From contig JBBCBC010000026.1 of assembly GCA_037126765.1 (NCBI GenBank), positions 29,621,698 to 29,685,697 of the forward strand: 64,000 nucleotides of DNA, in the 5' to 3' direction. This document shows, piece after piece, positions 1 through 10,853 of the stretch (its first letter is position 1; each line of letters begins with the position of its first letter). The DNA comes from Stenogyne calaminthoides. Its lineage: Eukaryota > Streptophyta > Magnoliopsida > Lamiales > Lamiaceae. The position numbers and the translations under genes were made by a program. The notes below the pieces were generated by a model. The model was given only the letters and a program-made list of their open reading frames with translations. It had not been told where the DNA came from and did no database searches.

Positions 1-2470
1 TTTATCTATAATTATAATATTTTTTTACACTTTTTCATTTTTTTATATATTCAATGATCGTTTTTTTTTTTTTTTTCATTTCGCGATTTGTAAATATTTT
101 GTTGGGGAAAATTGGTTTTGAACCAATTAGTTAAATTAATTGAAATTTAATTGGTATTTAATAAAAGTGTTGGATACTCGTCTATGGTCAATTAAACGAG
201 GGCTTAAAATTTAATTTAAGGGAAATTAAACGCCATATGATCGATGTACTCTTTGAGTAGATGATCGTTTTGTATTTATAATTTCAAAATTGAATTTTGG
301 TGAATGAGAAAATTAAATCACAAAGTTGAGACGACACAATACACTTTATGGACTAAAGTGTTGTTGGGAAGTGTGGAAATTAACGAGAGTTAATTATCCC
401 ACATTGAATTAATTCAACCACGAATTTGAGTTTGAAGCGCAACGAATGTAGATGTCCAGGACAAATCGATTCATTGATGTTTCAAATTAGATTGTAACGT
501 AAGATGTTACATGATGACATTAACTGTAATTAGTGAAGACGTTTCAAAATGAAAATAATTTAAATGAATGACATTAATTGTCATTATGAGTTCGAATTAA
601 AATGTCATTATGTCTCTCACCTGATAGACGTATCTATAAATAGGTTGCATGCATTTATTTATTTTTATCGAAAAGAAAATTGAGAAATCGAACGAACAAA
701 TGAAAAAATTCAAAGTGCATGCATTCATTCATGCTCGTTTGCATTTTCATATAGAGTGCAATCTAGTTTTTACGTCATTTTCAGTTCGTTGGAGCTTTAT
801 ACGTACCGGTGTTGCACATATAAATGAGAAGTCGTGTTACCTTTGGGAACATTACATCAAACCATGAGCACTAGCTAGCCGGGATTTATTTGTTTTGCGG
901 GCAATGTATATATCCTTAACTCGACTTGTTGCCTCTTTCGTGCGTGCGATTTTCGTGCGTGCTGATTTTGTGCGTGCAATTCTCGTGCGTGTTTCGCTGT
1001 CCAGTAGGATAGCCAAGAAAAAATCATAGCGATGAGGAGTTTTTATTTGATTTGACAATGTTATAATATCATATCATGCAGCATAATAATGAACATATGT
1101 ATGGCACTGTATGATCTTTTTTTTTCAATTCTCACCTTAATCTTGTCTGGAATCGAAGTGGTGGATTTGAGACGTCGATCCAAGGACTTGATGTCTTGTT
1201 TTGAATCAAACATTGCTTTTGAAGATTTTCTGGACGAAGGTCTTCGAACTTGTTGAAGAACGATCTTTGAATCTTCAAGTTCTTTATGAAGATCTTCAAA
1301 TCTTCAAGGGCTGAACAAAGAACACCTTTGTGGAGAAACACCGAATTGGAGGGGTTTAGAGCCTTAATCTCGGATTGGGAGTCGTTATTTTAATAATTAT
1401 AATACATACATATATAACATATATAACACTGCCTTAAACTCTCATGTTGTCTTTCTTTTCAATATCCGATTGAACATTCGACTACAAACTCATCTCAACC
1501 CTTCACTTTAGGGTTTTATTACAACCATGAATCTTATTTTACATTAAATACTTTTATCTTATCTTGTAAAGTTTGATGTCGACTTTTGATCTTGTCGGAT
1601 CTATATATCTTCGAGTATTCAATATTCTGTCGGGCGAAATCGATTCAGATTTAGATGGACCCTATTAATGTGTCGGGTTATGAACATATTAAAGGATAAT
1701 TCATACTACAACACATTGCAAAACACGTGTCATTTTTTCATATAAAAAATAAAATACATTAATTAGGATAGAACAAGATCTTTTAATTTATAACTTCAAG
1801 TAATAATAATATTTGTTTTACTTTTAAATTTATTGTTATGCTTCATAAAACTAACCCTTCAAACACTTCCATTGCAACATTGATCTTCAAATTATAATTA
1901 AAAGAACTGTGATTATACTTCACGATTTATATACTTCATCATTTCTTTTTTACTTTTACTGTTCTAACAAGTTTTAATATAAAAGTTATTTATTAATATT
2001 AAAAAAACACTTCTTGATAAAAATTGAATAATAAAATAATGATTTTATAAAAATAAAAATAAATAAAATAATATTTTAGCGTAAGAAAAATAATAATTTA
2101 TGATAATATTGTGATTTTGAAGAGATTTTGTAAAAAAAAAAATTATCATCCTTTAAAAATGTCCAATTAAATAAAGAGAGGGTCGTTTCACAAGTATTCA
2201 AATTTAAAGGAGTTTGGGGAGTATTCAGTATTACTCCCTCCGTTGCAGGATTCCTCCGTCCCGTAATAATCCTGCGACGGAGGGAGTATATCACAAAAAA
2301 TGTTTTTTATATATATAATTATATTTTTGCTCGATTAATTTCATTTAATGGTCATGAAAATCAATAAAGTGAAGATAAAAGGACCACAACACAAGTTTCG
2401 AAAGGCACAAGGGCATTAAATTAAATTCATGTCGAACTCGATGAATGTAGAATGAGTTGAAAGTGAAATA
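1..2470. other. Intergenic AT-rich DNA, no gene recognised
   Basis: No coding exon can be supported in this stretch. It begins with AT-rich DNA and a T-run near 61-76. A TGTTGGGG motif at 100 followed by a TATA-like CTATAAATAG near 633-642 resembles the start and promoter of a retrotransposon LTR, but no matching second LTR, primer site or target duplication is visible, so this is only a suspicion. A short irregular tandem of a GTGCGTGC motif lies at about 939-992. Small open frames here have no recognisable domain. Confidence 0.5.
2232..2288. mobile_element. Very short Stowaway-type foldback (TACTCCCTCCG ends)
   Basis: Two 21-bp arms (2232-2252 and 2268-2288) are inverted copies differing at one position and are separated by only 15 bp. 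The outer ends read TACTCCCTCCG and CGGAGGGAGTA, the termini typical of Tc1/mariner-derived Stowaway MITEs with their TA target. At 57 bp it is far shorter than usual, so it is probably an internally deleted copy or just the paired ends. Confidence 0.6.
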
Positions 2471-2600
2471 ATTGCAAATATACGAGGCCAAATTTAAATT
2501 ATTCGAAATATTAGTCAATTGCCCTCTCTGCAACTCAAAATCAGATAAACACCGAAGCAGAAACCCAAGAAAAACAAATTCTTCAAAAACTGATGATGAA

Positions 2601-4727
2601 ATGAGCAAATTCTTAGCTGCCATAGTTCTTTTCTGTTATTTAATCAACCCTATATGCTCAATTGTTCAACTCAAGTCCAATTCGTCTTCATTCTCCGACT
2701 CTCCCGCAAGATTTAGTAGCTTCCACTATAAATCTGTTTTAATTTTTTAGTGTGTGCGGTGGTTTTTAATTGTTGAGTTGATTTTTTTTTTCTGATTTGG
2801 GGATTTGAATTTGAATTTGCAGGTAGAGGATTGAATGGTAGAATCTGTGGGAAATTGCAGTTAGCTGATCCGGTCGACGCCTGCTCTGTGCTGCTCAATG
2901 AAGCTGAACGCAGTGATGGCGACAGTGCGAGTATTATTCTGATTGTGAGAGGAAATTGCGGATTTGATGAGAAGATCAGGAATGCGCAGGAAGCTGGGTT
3001 TCTTGCCGCCATTGTTTACGATGATCGGCCCAATCACAGCCTTGTTTCAAGTAGGTGATTTTGTTTAAAAATATATATATATATATGCTGCAGATGTTAT
3101 TCTGATATGAAGTTGAGATTTCGTGGTGTTATTTTCTATTAGAGACTTTGGAACTTTGGGTGAGAAATTATTGAGGTGAATTGCTGCTTGGTAGTGATGC
3201 CTTAGGGTTGAAAATTTTGAAATTGTGGTTTTGAATTGGCCGTTTGGTGTTTCTTATTTGTGGATAAAAAGCTTATAGCATTGTGAGTTTGCTTCATATG
3301 TTGGACCTCGAATAATCGAATTTGTGCCATTAGGTGGGAGTAAACGATTGAACCCCCATACGATGTAGCCCCGTTTGAAGATGATGATCTGAAATGGAAA
3401 ACTCATTTCTCCTTGTTGTTTTTGGACTTGTATCAAAACACACAAAATGCAGTTCGAATTTTAACACGTGTATGTGAGATAAATGCAGGTCATAGATTGA
3501 ATACAAGGTGGAACATAAAAGTTGTTACACGATTTGTTGTGCAGAAAATGTGCATTAATCGTGAAACATTATCTTTCCATGGCTTTGCTCGTGTGTCTCT
3601 GAGTAGTCGTTTCTTTAACTAGTCCCGTCATTTGTGTTTCACACTTATAGGGTCCTTCCTTCCTTCTCTATTTTGTACTCACATCAGTGCATTCATTCTC
3701 TTGATGAAATAGTGATGGGAAACCCTGATGGACTGAAGATATATGCGGTATTCGTCTCAAATAAAGCGGGTTTGATCCTGAGAGAGAATGCTCGAGGAGG
3801 GGGAGGTGAATGCTGCATTATCGCGTATATTAATGAACCTGGATGGACGGTCCTGGTTATATCATTAATGTCGGTCCTTGCCATAATCTCTATGCTAGTT
3901 GCAATTTTCTTCACATTCAACCAATGGAGGACTCGTCGCCAAATGAGTGTTTTAGATAGTAAAACTGTGGATAGGCTCCCGACTATCACTTTTGGCTCTG
4001 TCAACGTAATTGGTCGCATAGAGGAGTCATGTGCAATCTGTCTCGAGGATTTCAAACATGAGGAACACCTAAAAGTTCTTCCTTGCCAACACAGTAAGAT
4101 TCTTTTCAGATGATTCATTGATAGGAATTCATCGGTTGTGCATCTTCAGATTGCGGTACATGCTTGATTACCAGACACATTGTTGTATATTGAATTAAGA
4201 GTAACACTTTGGCTCGCCAGTTGCACCGTGCAGCTGGTGCAAGATTTGACCCAACTTTGACAAAAAATCTCCAACCAAGCTGGTTTTTTAGATTTTTGGT
4301 GAATCATATATAAAAGCGGTTGAAGAGTATTAGTTCATGTGCTGAAAAGTATCAGCTCATATGGTGAAAAGTATTAGTTGTATATTTAAAAGTACTAACA
4401 TTGTTCAGCATGCAAACTAATACCACTTTCTTTTGTATGAATTTAATACTTTTATTCATAAGAACTAATACTTCTCATTATACATTTCATTTTGGTCCAA
4501 ATGGAAGCAAATTGCAGCAATTGCACAGTGCAACTGTAAATAAAAGTATTTGCATTGAGGTACTCATACTTCAAATATATGCTTCTCATGGCTGAATTAA
4601 TGGTTTGAAGTTTCTTCTTGCAGATTTCCATGCCAGTTGTGTGAATGCATGGTTGACGAAATGGGCCACGGTCTGTCCAGTCTGCAAGCATGATTTGGGA
4701 ACCAAAACTGATTCATCAATCAAGTGA
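2601..4727 (+). CDS. RMR-type vacuolar sorting receptor (PA domain, TM, RING-H2)
   Basis: Four exons, 2601-2715, 2823-3050, 3713-4093 and 4624-4727, join in phase to 275 codons. The order is a signal peptide (about residues 1-20), a lumenal protease-associated domain (about 38-145, with DPVDAC and a RGNCGFDEKI core), one membrane span (about 159-182) and a cytosolic C3H2C3 RING-H2 finger from Cys221 to Cys262. This is the receptor-homology/transmembrane/RING (RMR) family. Members are known as sorting receptors that carry storage proteins to the protein storage vacuole, and the RING suggests E3 ligase activity. The length is close to the short RMR1 type and lacks the long C-terminal tail of RMR2. 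The start was chosen because ATG 2601 opens directly into the hydrophobic signal sequence; an upstream in-frame ATG at 2472 would add 43 polar residues. Intron 3 holds a MITE. All zinc ligands are present. Which RMR paralogue it is cannot be told. Confidence 0.9.
4219..4540. mobile_element. MITE-like element in RMR intron 3
   Basis: The ends contain inverted CAGTTGCACCGTGCAG and CACAGTGCAACTG motifs. The interior carries repeated GTATTAGTT/AACTAATAC runs. A similar interior, introduced by the same CAACACTTT...GACCCAA lead, occurs at 6629-6815 in a DUF688 intron. It lies between RMR exons 3 and 4 and is presumably spliced out. Confidence 0.5.
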
Positions 4728-4963
4728 CGGGCCTAGCTCGGTTATCTATAACTCGACCGTCTTTCTTGGCATATCAACGACATTTTCTTGAAGTGCATTG
4801 TGTGCGACTTCCCCCTTCCCCCACTTGTTTCCAGGGGACGTACGGATCAAATCAGCTGGGATTGAGATCATTCACCATAAGGATGCGATGAAACGTCAGG
4901 ATTGAACTGGGGGGCCGGGAGAAGAGCAACTGTGCATGGCACGGGTGAAAATACTTGTACTCA

Positions 4964-4969
4964 AATAAA
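4964..4969 (+). terminator. Candidate polyadenylation signal AATAAA for the RMR gene
   Basis: A canonical AATAAA lies about 240 bp beyond the RMR stop codon and is the first perfect hexamer downstream. Plant signals are loose, so this is only a candidate. Confidence 0.4.
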
Positions 4970-5731
4970 ATTGACTCCATCTGTAACATTTTCAGTGATC
5001 AAGAATCAAGTGGATGTAAATTGCAATAATGAGAGAGGCCATTTATGCTTTATTGTCATGTTTCCAATATAAGGGTGAAAAAGAACACGGGTTTTTTCAG
5101 GTTATTTTTAAAAGAAAATAGAAAGAAATTAAAAGACTCGTTGAAAGAACATAATTCACATGAATCACATCTGCTGGGAAATTGGAAACCTGACTCAAAT
5201 ACCCAAATACTGTTCCCCTCATTTTATGAAATTTATTATATGATCTATAAGTTTCTTTTTTAAAAGATGATTTGACGAGTGTTATTAAGGAGGTGAGTAT
5301 ATTGGATTTTAAGATTCATTTAAATCAGGATTGGGATTTGGGAAAAACCCTTTCCAAACATAACTAAATCACCACAAATAATTTTTGAAAAAAAAAAAAA
5401 CAAATTAGTGAAAATTCTTAACTAATGTTAACCCAACAATGCCATTCAAGAATGAAAATTGAACTTCTCTTAGATATAGTTCCCTTATAAATATCTATGT
5501 AGTCACAACTGCAGATAAAAGAAAGACTACATAAACCATAGGAAAGGCTTTCACCATGTATATATTGCATTTGACATAATGTTTCTTTGGACACAGATAT
5601 ACGATTATACGAACGACAACCCCTATACAACGACACGTTTGTTGTGACCGTAATTACACGACTGGGAAAAAGAGGATCGAACATACATTGATCGTCCCAT
5701 CGGCCCTCAAAAATATCAGTGAACAGCGTCC

Positions 5732-7865
5732 CTAAGTTTCTGGTATAGTTGTCAACATTTCCTGATACAAAATGCAACAATGTTAGCCAATTTCACGGTA
5801 CTCATGCAAACGTATGTTTGATTATTAAGGAAGGTAAAGAGCAAACATATATACCTCAGAATAATGCAAGTGATGATGCTTCACATTTGTGGCTTTAACA
5901 ATAGTTTCTCACTTCTTATCACCTGTAGCCGTTGGTGTCTTGTTCAGTTGCTTTTCGTGGTTCGTTTTCGTTTCATCAAGATATGAACGTAGAGACGAAC
6001 TTTTGGTGGAGACGGAAGGCAATGTACGCCACAGCCAAGAATCGGACGGAGATTTTGGTAAAGGAGGCGGAGAGAGAAGTCCCGAGAGATTCTGATGTAA
6101 AGACTTTTCCACAGTTGCTGATTTTGAAAAGTGCTTTTCGAAACTCTCCGTTGGCACTTGTTCAATCACTTTGAAATCATGATTATTTGGCAGCAATTTC
6201 TTCAAATCTTCAAGGGACGAATCTTCTGTACGCTGCGTTTGATCAATCCTCTTTATTATGAGCTCATGATCTTCGCCTCTCGTTTCTTGGGAGAAGAAGA
6301 AAAATCCGTGGATTTCATGTTCTGTTCTGTATCTACATAAAGAGTTTTCTCAACAATAGGATCTCCAGAACCCAACTCCTCTGGACTTCCCCGACCATCC
6401 AATAACTCCTGGAACATTTTGAAGCACGTTTTTTCTTCAGCAACAGAGATGACTTCTTTATCTTCAAGAAACGGCGCAGATGCATTTGTAGATGTGCTAA
6501 GGCTTGCTGCATGACCCCTATTGTTTCTCAATTTGGTGAGATCTCGATCAAGTTCAGCAGCATGGATTTTGTCGAGTGATTTTAGCTCAGCTTGATCCGA
6601 CCTGGACTGCTAATCCAAATAATGTAGTAATGAGCAACACTTTTTGACCCAATTTTGACTAAAGAATTCAACCAAAACTGTTTTTATATGTTTACGTGAA
6701 TCATGGAAAAAATTTGAGAAGTATTAGTTGTATAGTGAAAAAGTACTAATACTTCTCTTCTTTTAAACTAATACTTCTCATCATATATTTCAAAAATATT
6801 AAGTCAAACAACTAATCTGCATAGCATGAAGACAAATGTACATAAACTTAAATGGATAAAGTAAGAAACACGAGTTACCTCGTTCTCAATCTCGTTGTAA
6901 GAACCAGCTGACGAAGATCTACGGTCAACTTTCTTAGCAGAAGACGAAGCTACTCGGGTTCTCACACTCATAGCAGGAACAGGATTCAAAAGGCCGAGCG
7001 AACTCTTTAAGCAAAACCGGGGCAACAAACCACACATTGCAGGCACATTTTGGCGTTGATTATACTCATCATCACTATCATCACTCTCTTTCTCTTCCTT
7101 ATGCTCCTCGTAATATGAATATCGATCTGCAAAGCTCGGTCCGTATCTTAGCGAAGGCTTATGCCGATTAACCGTCTTTTCCGTCTCTCGTTGAAGAAAA
7201 GATTGCTTTTTGGGCGCGTATTGAGGGGTCGTCTCCGTAGCCATCGCCTTCGCAGCAGGGAGAAACCTGTCCATCATGAACTCACGATCCGTTGACAAGT
7301 TTACGGAAGGTTTCTTCGCACCTAAATCGCTTAAGCCACTCATGCTACAATTCAAGAAAGACGATTCTGCCCTCGACAGCGTATCGAGTGCATCCACGTA
7401 GGCCTCATCACTATCCCCCGATTCGGAACACGCCTTACTTCTCTCGGCATTTTCATCGAGAGATTGATCGGTACGTGAGATATTATTCGTGGCATCAATA
7501 TCTCGTCTCTCGTTTACGTTAGCACGAGGCGAATCATCAACTTGGTCCGCTTTCGGATGCCTCCCCGGTGGAAGCTTTGGGGCGACGGGAGGTTTATCAG
7601 AGTTTCGATTTTGCGGATTCGGGTCTTCCTTAGGTTGTCCAGGAGAGTGTTCCCATAAAAACGGAACGGCTCCTGGATTTCTAATGGGACCGGATTTCAG
7701 TTCTGATCTGTGGGAAGGAAGCTGAGGTACGGAAGTGTGAGATTTACTGATTTGCCTTTTTACAGTTCTTACTGAGGTTGCGGTTGGGACGTGTCGTCTA
7801 ACTGATAAAAACGGTTGGTTGAGATTCAACGGTTTGTCTTCCATCAGATTCTTATGTAGCATCAA
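5732..7865 (-). pseudogene. DUF688 family protein gene with frame break and in-frame TGA
   Basis: Minus-strand exons are 7865-6879, 6606-5855 and 5761-5732. The N-terminus has the family signature LNLNQPFLSVRR followed by GPIRNPGAVPFLWEHSPGQP; the C-terminal half has PPPLPKSPSDSWLWRTLPS and ETIVKATNV...YSE. DUF688 proteins are plant-specific, mostly disordered and of unknown function. Two lesions stand out. Exon 2 is 752 nt, one short of a multiple of three; its frame ends at a TAA (6256-6258) while the family-like frame resumes one base out, with a run of As (6300-6304) as the natural slip point. Further on, a TGA at 5909-5911 sits where relatives, as recalled, have the Trp of a KWETIV motif; beyond it the frame continues and splices cleanly to a short last exon ending in TAG. 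Splice sites are otherwise good. It may be a decaying allele, or one or both lesions may be assembly errors. The upstream ATG (7865) was taken; MEDKPLN at 7844 is an alternative. Confidence 0.7.
6629..6815. mobile_element. MITE-like repeat in the first DUF688 intron
   Basis: This stretch shares its lead (CAACACTTT...GACCCAATTTTGAC) and the GTATTAGTT/ACTAATACTTCTC interior with the repeat in RMR intron 3. It lies between the acceptor at about 6610 and the donor at 6878 (minus strand), so it fills most of the intron. Confidence 0.45.
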
Positions 7866-7939
7866 CTCCTCCTATCTGTGTATATACCATCACTGATTGT
7901 TAATGAAAACACCTAATATGGTTAAGTAAATCAAATCTA

Positions 7940-8079
7940 CACAAAAACTCATATGAAAAAGGTCTCTTACATGAGACGAGTACAAATTAGCACAAATCAC
8001 ACCCACCTCTCCCAAAGTGTTAAAGAGTCAATGCCAAATTATACTCCGTCTCACCATGAGACCGTCTCACGCAAGTGTG
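7940..8079. mobile_element. GAGACGGTCTC-family MITE, copy 1
   Basis: A roughly 140-bp element begins ACAAAAACTCATATGA, contains GAGACGAGTACAAATTAGCAC and TCCCAAAGTGTTAAAG, and ends GAGACCGTCTCACGCAAGTG. The same order of words recurs at 18050, 24575, 33211, 38411 (reversed) and 54361 (reversed). It lies upstream of the DUF688 start codon, possibly in its 5' UTR intron or promoter. Confidence 0.65.
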
Positions 8080-8850
8080 TCTCCTGTATCTATATGCACT
8101 ATGCAGCATTATATGTTGAAAGGCAAAAGGTCTTTTCTAGTCCTATAAATTTCCTCATCTTTTGTTCCATGACGATTCATTTTTCGAGTTTACTGTTTTA
8201 AAGTTAACAGGACTAAGTAGTTGAATTTCAATTTGAAGAAGTGGAGTGTCCTGGAAAAAAAAGGGCAAATTCAGAAGACTAAAAGAACATGTCCCTTTGC
8301 TGAAAGCTCAATCAATCTATGATTTTCATTGATTAAAGTTTTGTTCAGATTCCATTGATTAAAGTTTTCTTAAAAAACAGCAGTAATTTGATGACTATTC
8401 TTCTGAGAAATAAATCTGAAAATTGAAACTGAATCATTCTCAAGACAGGGAAACTAAAGCACTCTGATCATTCATTCAATCAAGAACACAGTAAAAACAT
8501 ATTACAAAGACATTTCAATCCGACTACAGAGTGAATTTCAGAACACTTTACAATCAATGAGATATTGCAATCAATAAATCAAAGAAAAATCAAATTAAAG
8601 TCCCATAAATATAACATACCACCTGAATAATTCCAAAAAAAAAAAATACCAAACAAAATTTAACAATCATCCACCAAAAATCACCAATGATTAGGATCAT
8701 AACCCAACAAATATCAGCTGAATAAACAACACAAGAGGCAAACAGAAATGAAAAGGAAAAAAACAGAGAAAGATTGTACCTTTTCACACAAAAAAACCAG
8801 AGGAATCTTGCAATTGAATGCTTATTGAATGAATACTTCACATACATAAA

Positions 8851-9105
8851 AGCCCATCTCATTGCATATTTATTATTCGAAGCTGTAAAACCCCAAAAGG
8901 TAATAACTTCAACAAGAGAGAGAAAGTAAACAAAATTGAGAAATCTTGCAAAGTGTTGTTTGAATTCTAATTTAGGATAAAATCGAGCCCACCTCTGAAC
9001 ATTTATTGATCCAAGCTGTAAAACCCCAGAAGGTAATAACTTCAAGAAGAGAGAAAAAGGATGGAAATAATAACCAAACACAGCCTTAACAAATTTGCAA
9101 AGCTT
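8851..9105 (-). repeat. Imperfect tandem duplication (about 133 bp) upstream of DUF688
   Basis: Segments starting at 8851 (AGCCCATCTC) and 8986 (AGCCCACCTCTG) share a long common order: AGCTGTAAAACCCCA, AGGTAATAACTTCAA and AGAGAGA, then a TTTGCAAAG or CTTGCAAAG word. On the minus strand each copy contains a GGGGTTTTACAG that looks like a splice acceptor, so a 5' UTR segment of the DUF688 gene may have been duplicated. That role is inference. Confidence 0.5.
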
Positions 9106-10641
9106 ATCTGCAATGATTTTAATTTATTTGCAGTGACTATAGAAAAATTTGCAGCCTATCTGTTTGCATCTTGAATGTGTGAAATTTAAAATCTGGTTAT
9201 AAGATTTATTAATTTATTAAATGAGAAATTGAGAATCAAATGGTAACTACTTTTGAGGAATATAATAATCCTTGGACTTTGGCTTGTGGTCTACTATACT
9301 GTGTTAATTTTTGGATCATGTGATGACATTTTATTTAATTATGAGTTGGGCCCCAAAAGTCATACGCATACACATGCATTATTGATTATTCACTCAAGTA
9401 TAAATTCTGGGAAATTGAGAACCAAAAATGTATATTGAGTTAGGACCAACATGGAGATTGTTTATTCCATTAGTCAATATTAAAAGGGAGTTTGATCATT
9501 CTGGAATAAAGGTGAACACCTCAGCATGCATGATAAAGAAGAATGGTGGGTGTTGGATCATTTGTTTTTTCAAAATATTATCTTTATGGGATTTTATTTA
9601 ATTTGTTTAACAATTTCTTTTTAATGAGAATGAAGACATGATAATTTCTTGTTTAACAGTTCCTTGCCTCCCTTTCTAGTAATCTTTTGTCAAATTTTAA
9701 AATTCATAATTATAATGATAATTTGAATTTCTTATGTCCCTATCATTGCCACCACTAAATAATTTTAATTTATGGTAGTATTATATTTCACTTTCATCAC
9801 TGTACGGTTTCTGGACACACAATATACGCCTAATGTTGGTTTAAAATTTTAATATTTTGAGCTCAAATAACTTGATGATAATTAATAATCATTAAGAAAA
9901 AACTATATGACTTAAGAGTCTTTGAATTTGTTTTGATAAGAGTCAATTTGAGGCCAACTTTGTCCCTCCAGACTTGGACTCAAATAGCAGCCACCCAGCA
10001 TACTTATTATTTATGTCAAATTTGAGGTCAATTGTAGTTGGCCGCAACTCTTAAAATATCTTATTTTCTTTCATTTTTATTTAATTTTAAGTTTAGCTTT
10101 ATTTTATTTAGTTAATTTTTTTATGATATTCTCTTTGTTATTAATACATACATACAATTATATTATATATACACCTGAAAAATACTATGGAATATAAAAA
10201 AATTGAAAATGTTAGTAATAGTGAAATTTGTTCATCATCCAATGTAAAACTTTAGTCACTCTTCATCATCGAACAGCAATTATGAATTTCCTCATCGTAG
10301 AAAAATTGCCCAAGAAAATGAAATCTAGAACTATTAGCTTTTTTGGGATGTTCCATTTTTATCCATGTGTTACAATATTTATTATTAGTTGTCAGTTTGT
10401 CACACGTTATTGTTTGTCATGTTCTCTATTCTCGTATTCAAGAAATATAAATTTTAATAAAAAGTCTTTTCCCCCTAGATTTTTTTCTTGATACAGATTA
10501 TTTTCAATTAATATATATTAGTAAAAATGTCATTTAACATTAAAAAATAAATCACGGGCTGAATAATTTAAGTTGAAATAGAAAATCACACCCAAAGGAT
10601 TTTTTTTTCCTTAACAGAAAGAAACACACCCAAAGTTACAT

Positions 10642-10853
10642 GATGGGTGCCACTGCATTAAAAATGTCTCTGAATTGACACCATCTATAGTATAATTTAG
10701 AAGCGTGTAATTATATAAAACAGAAGTATACAATTATATTCTCATATTAGCAGTTGCACTTTCTATGTAAATAAATCGTTTTTTTCAGCATAACAAGTTG
10801 CACACTTTTAAAATGCAGTAAAAATGCACGGTGCACTCGAATGCATACAAGAC
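10642..10853. mobile_element. GGTGCACC-family MITE copy
   Basis: The right end reads GCACGGTGCACTCGAATGCA and the interior has AAGCGTGTAA...CATATTAGCAGTTGCAC and CATAACAAGTTGCAC, matching the order in copies at 14110, 17085 and 40017. The left end is eroded. Confidence 0.5.

Noticed and set aside
100..1430. Solo LTR of a retrotransposon
   Set aside because: TGTTGGGG start and TATA-like motif are suggestive, but no end, partner LTR or target duplication could be found by eye.
3693..4118. Minus-strand open frame of 141 residues
   Set aside because: Antisense to RMR exon 3, which has clear membrane and RING motifs.
5418..5780. Separate minus-strand gene of 120 residues
   Set aside because: Its start overlaps the last DUF688 exon in another frame, and the rest looks like 3' UTR; no family matches.
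8590..9081. Minus-strand open frame of 163 residues
   Set aside because: Its composition is Phe/Leu/Tyr-rich as expected of reversed A-rich DNA, it contains the tandem duplication, and it matches no family.
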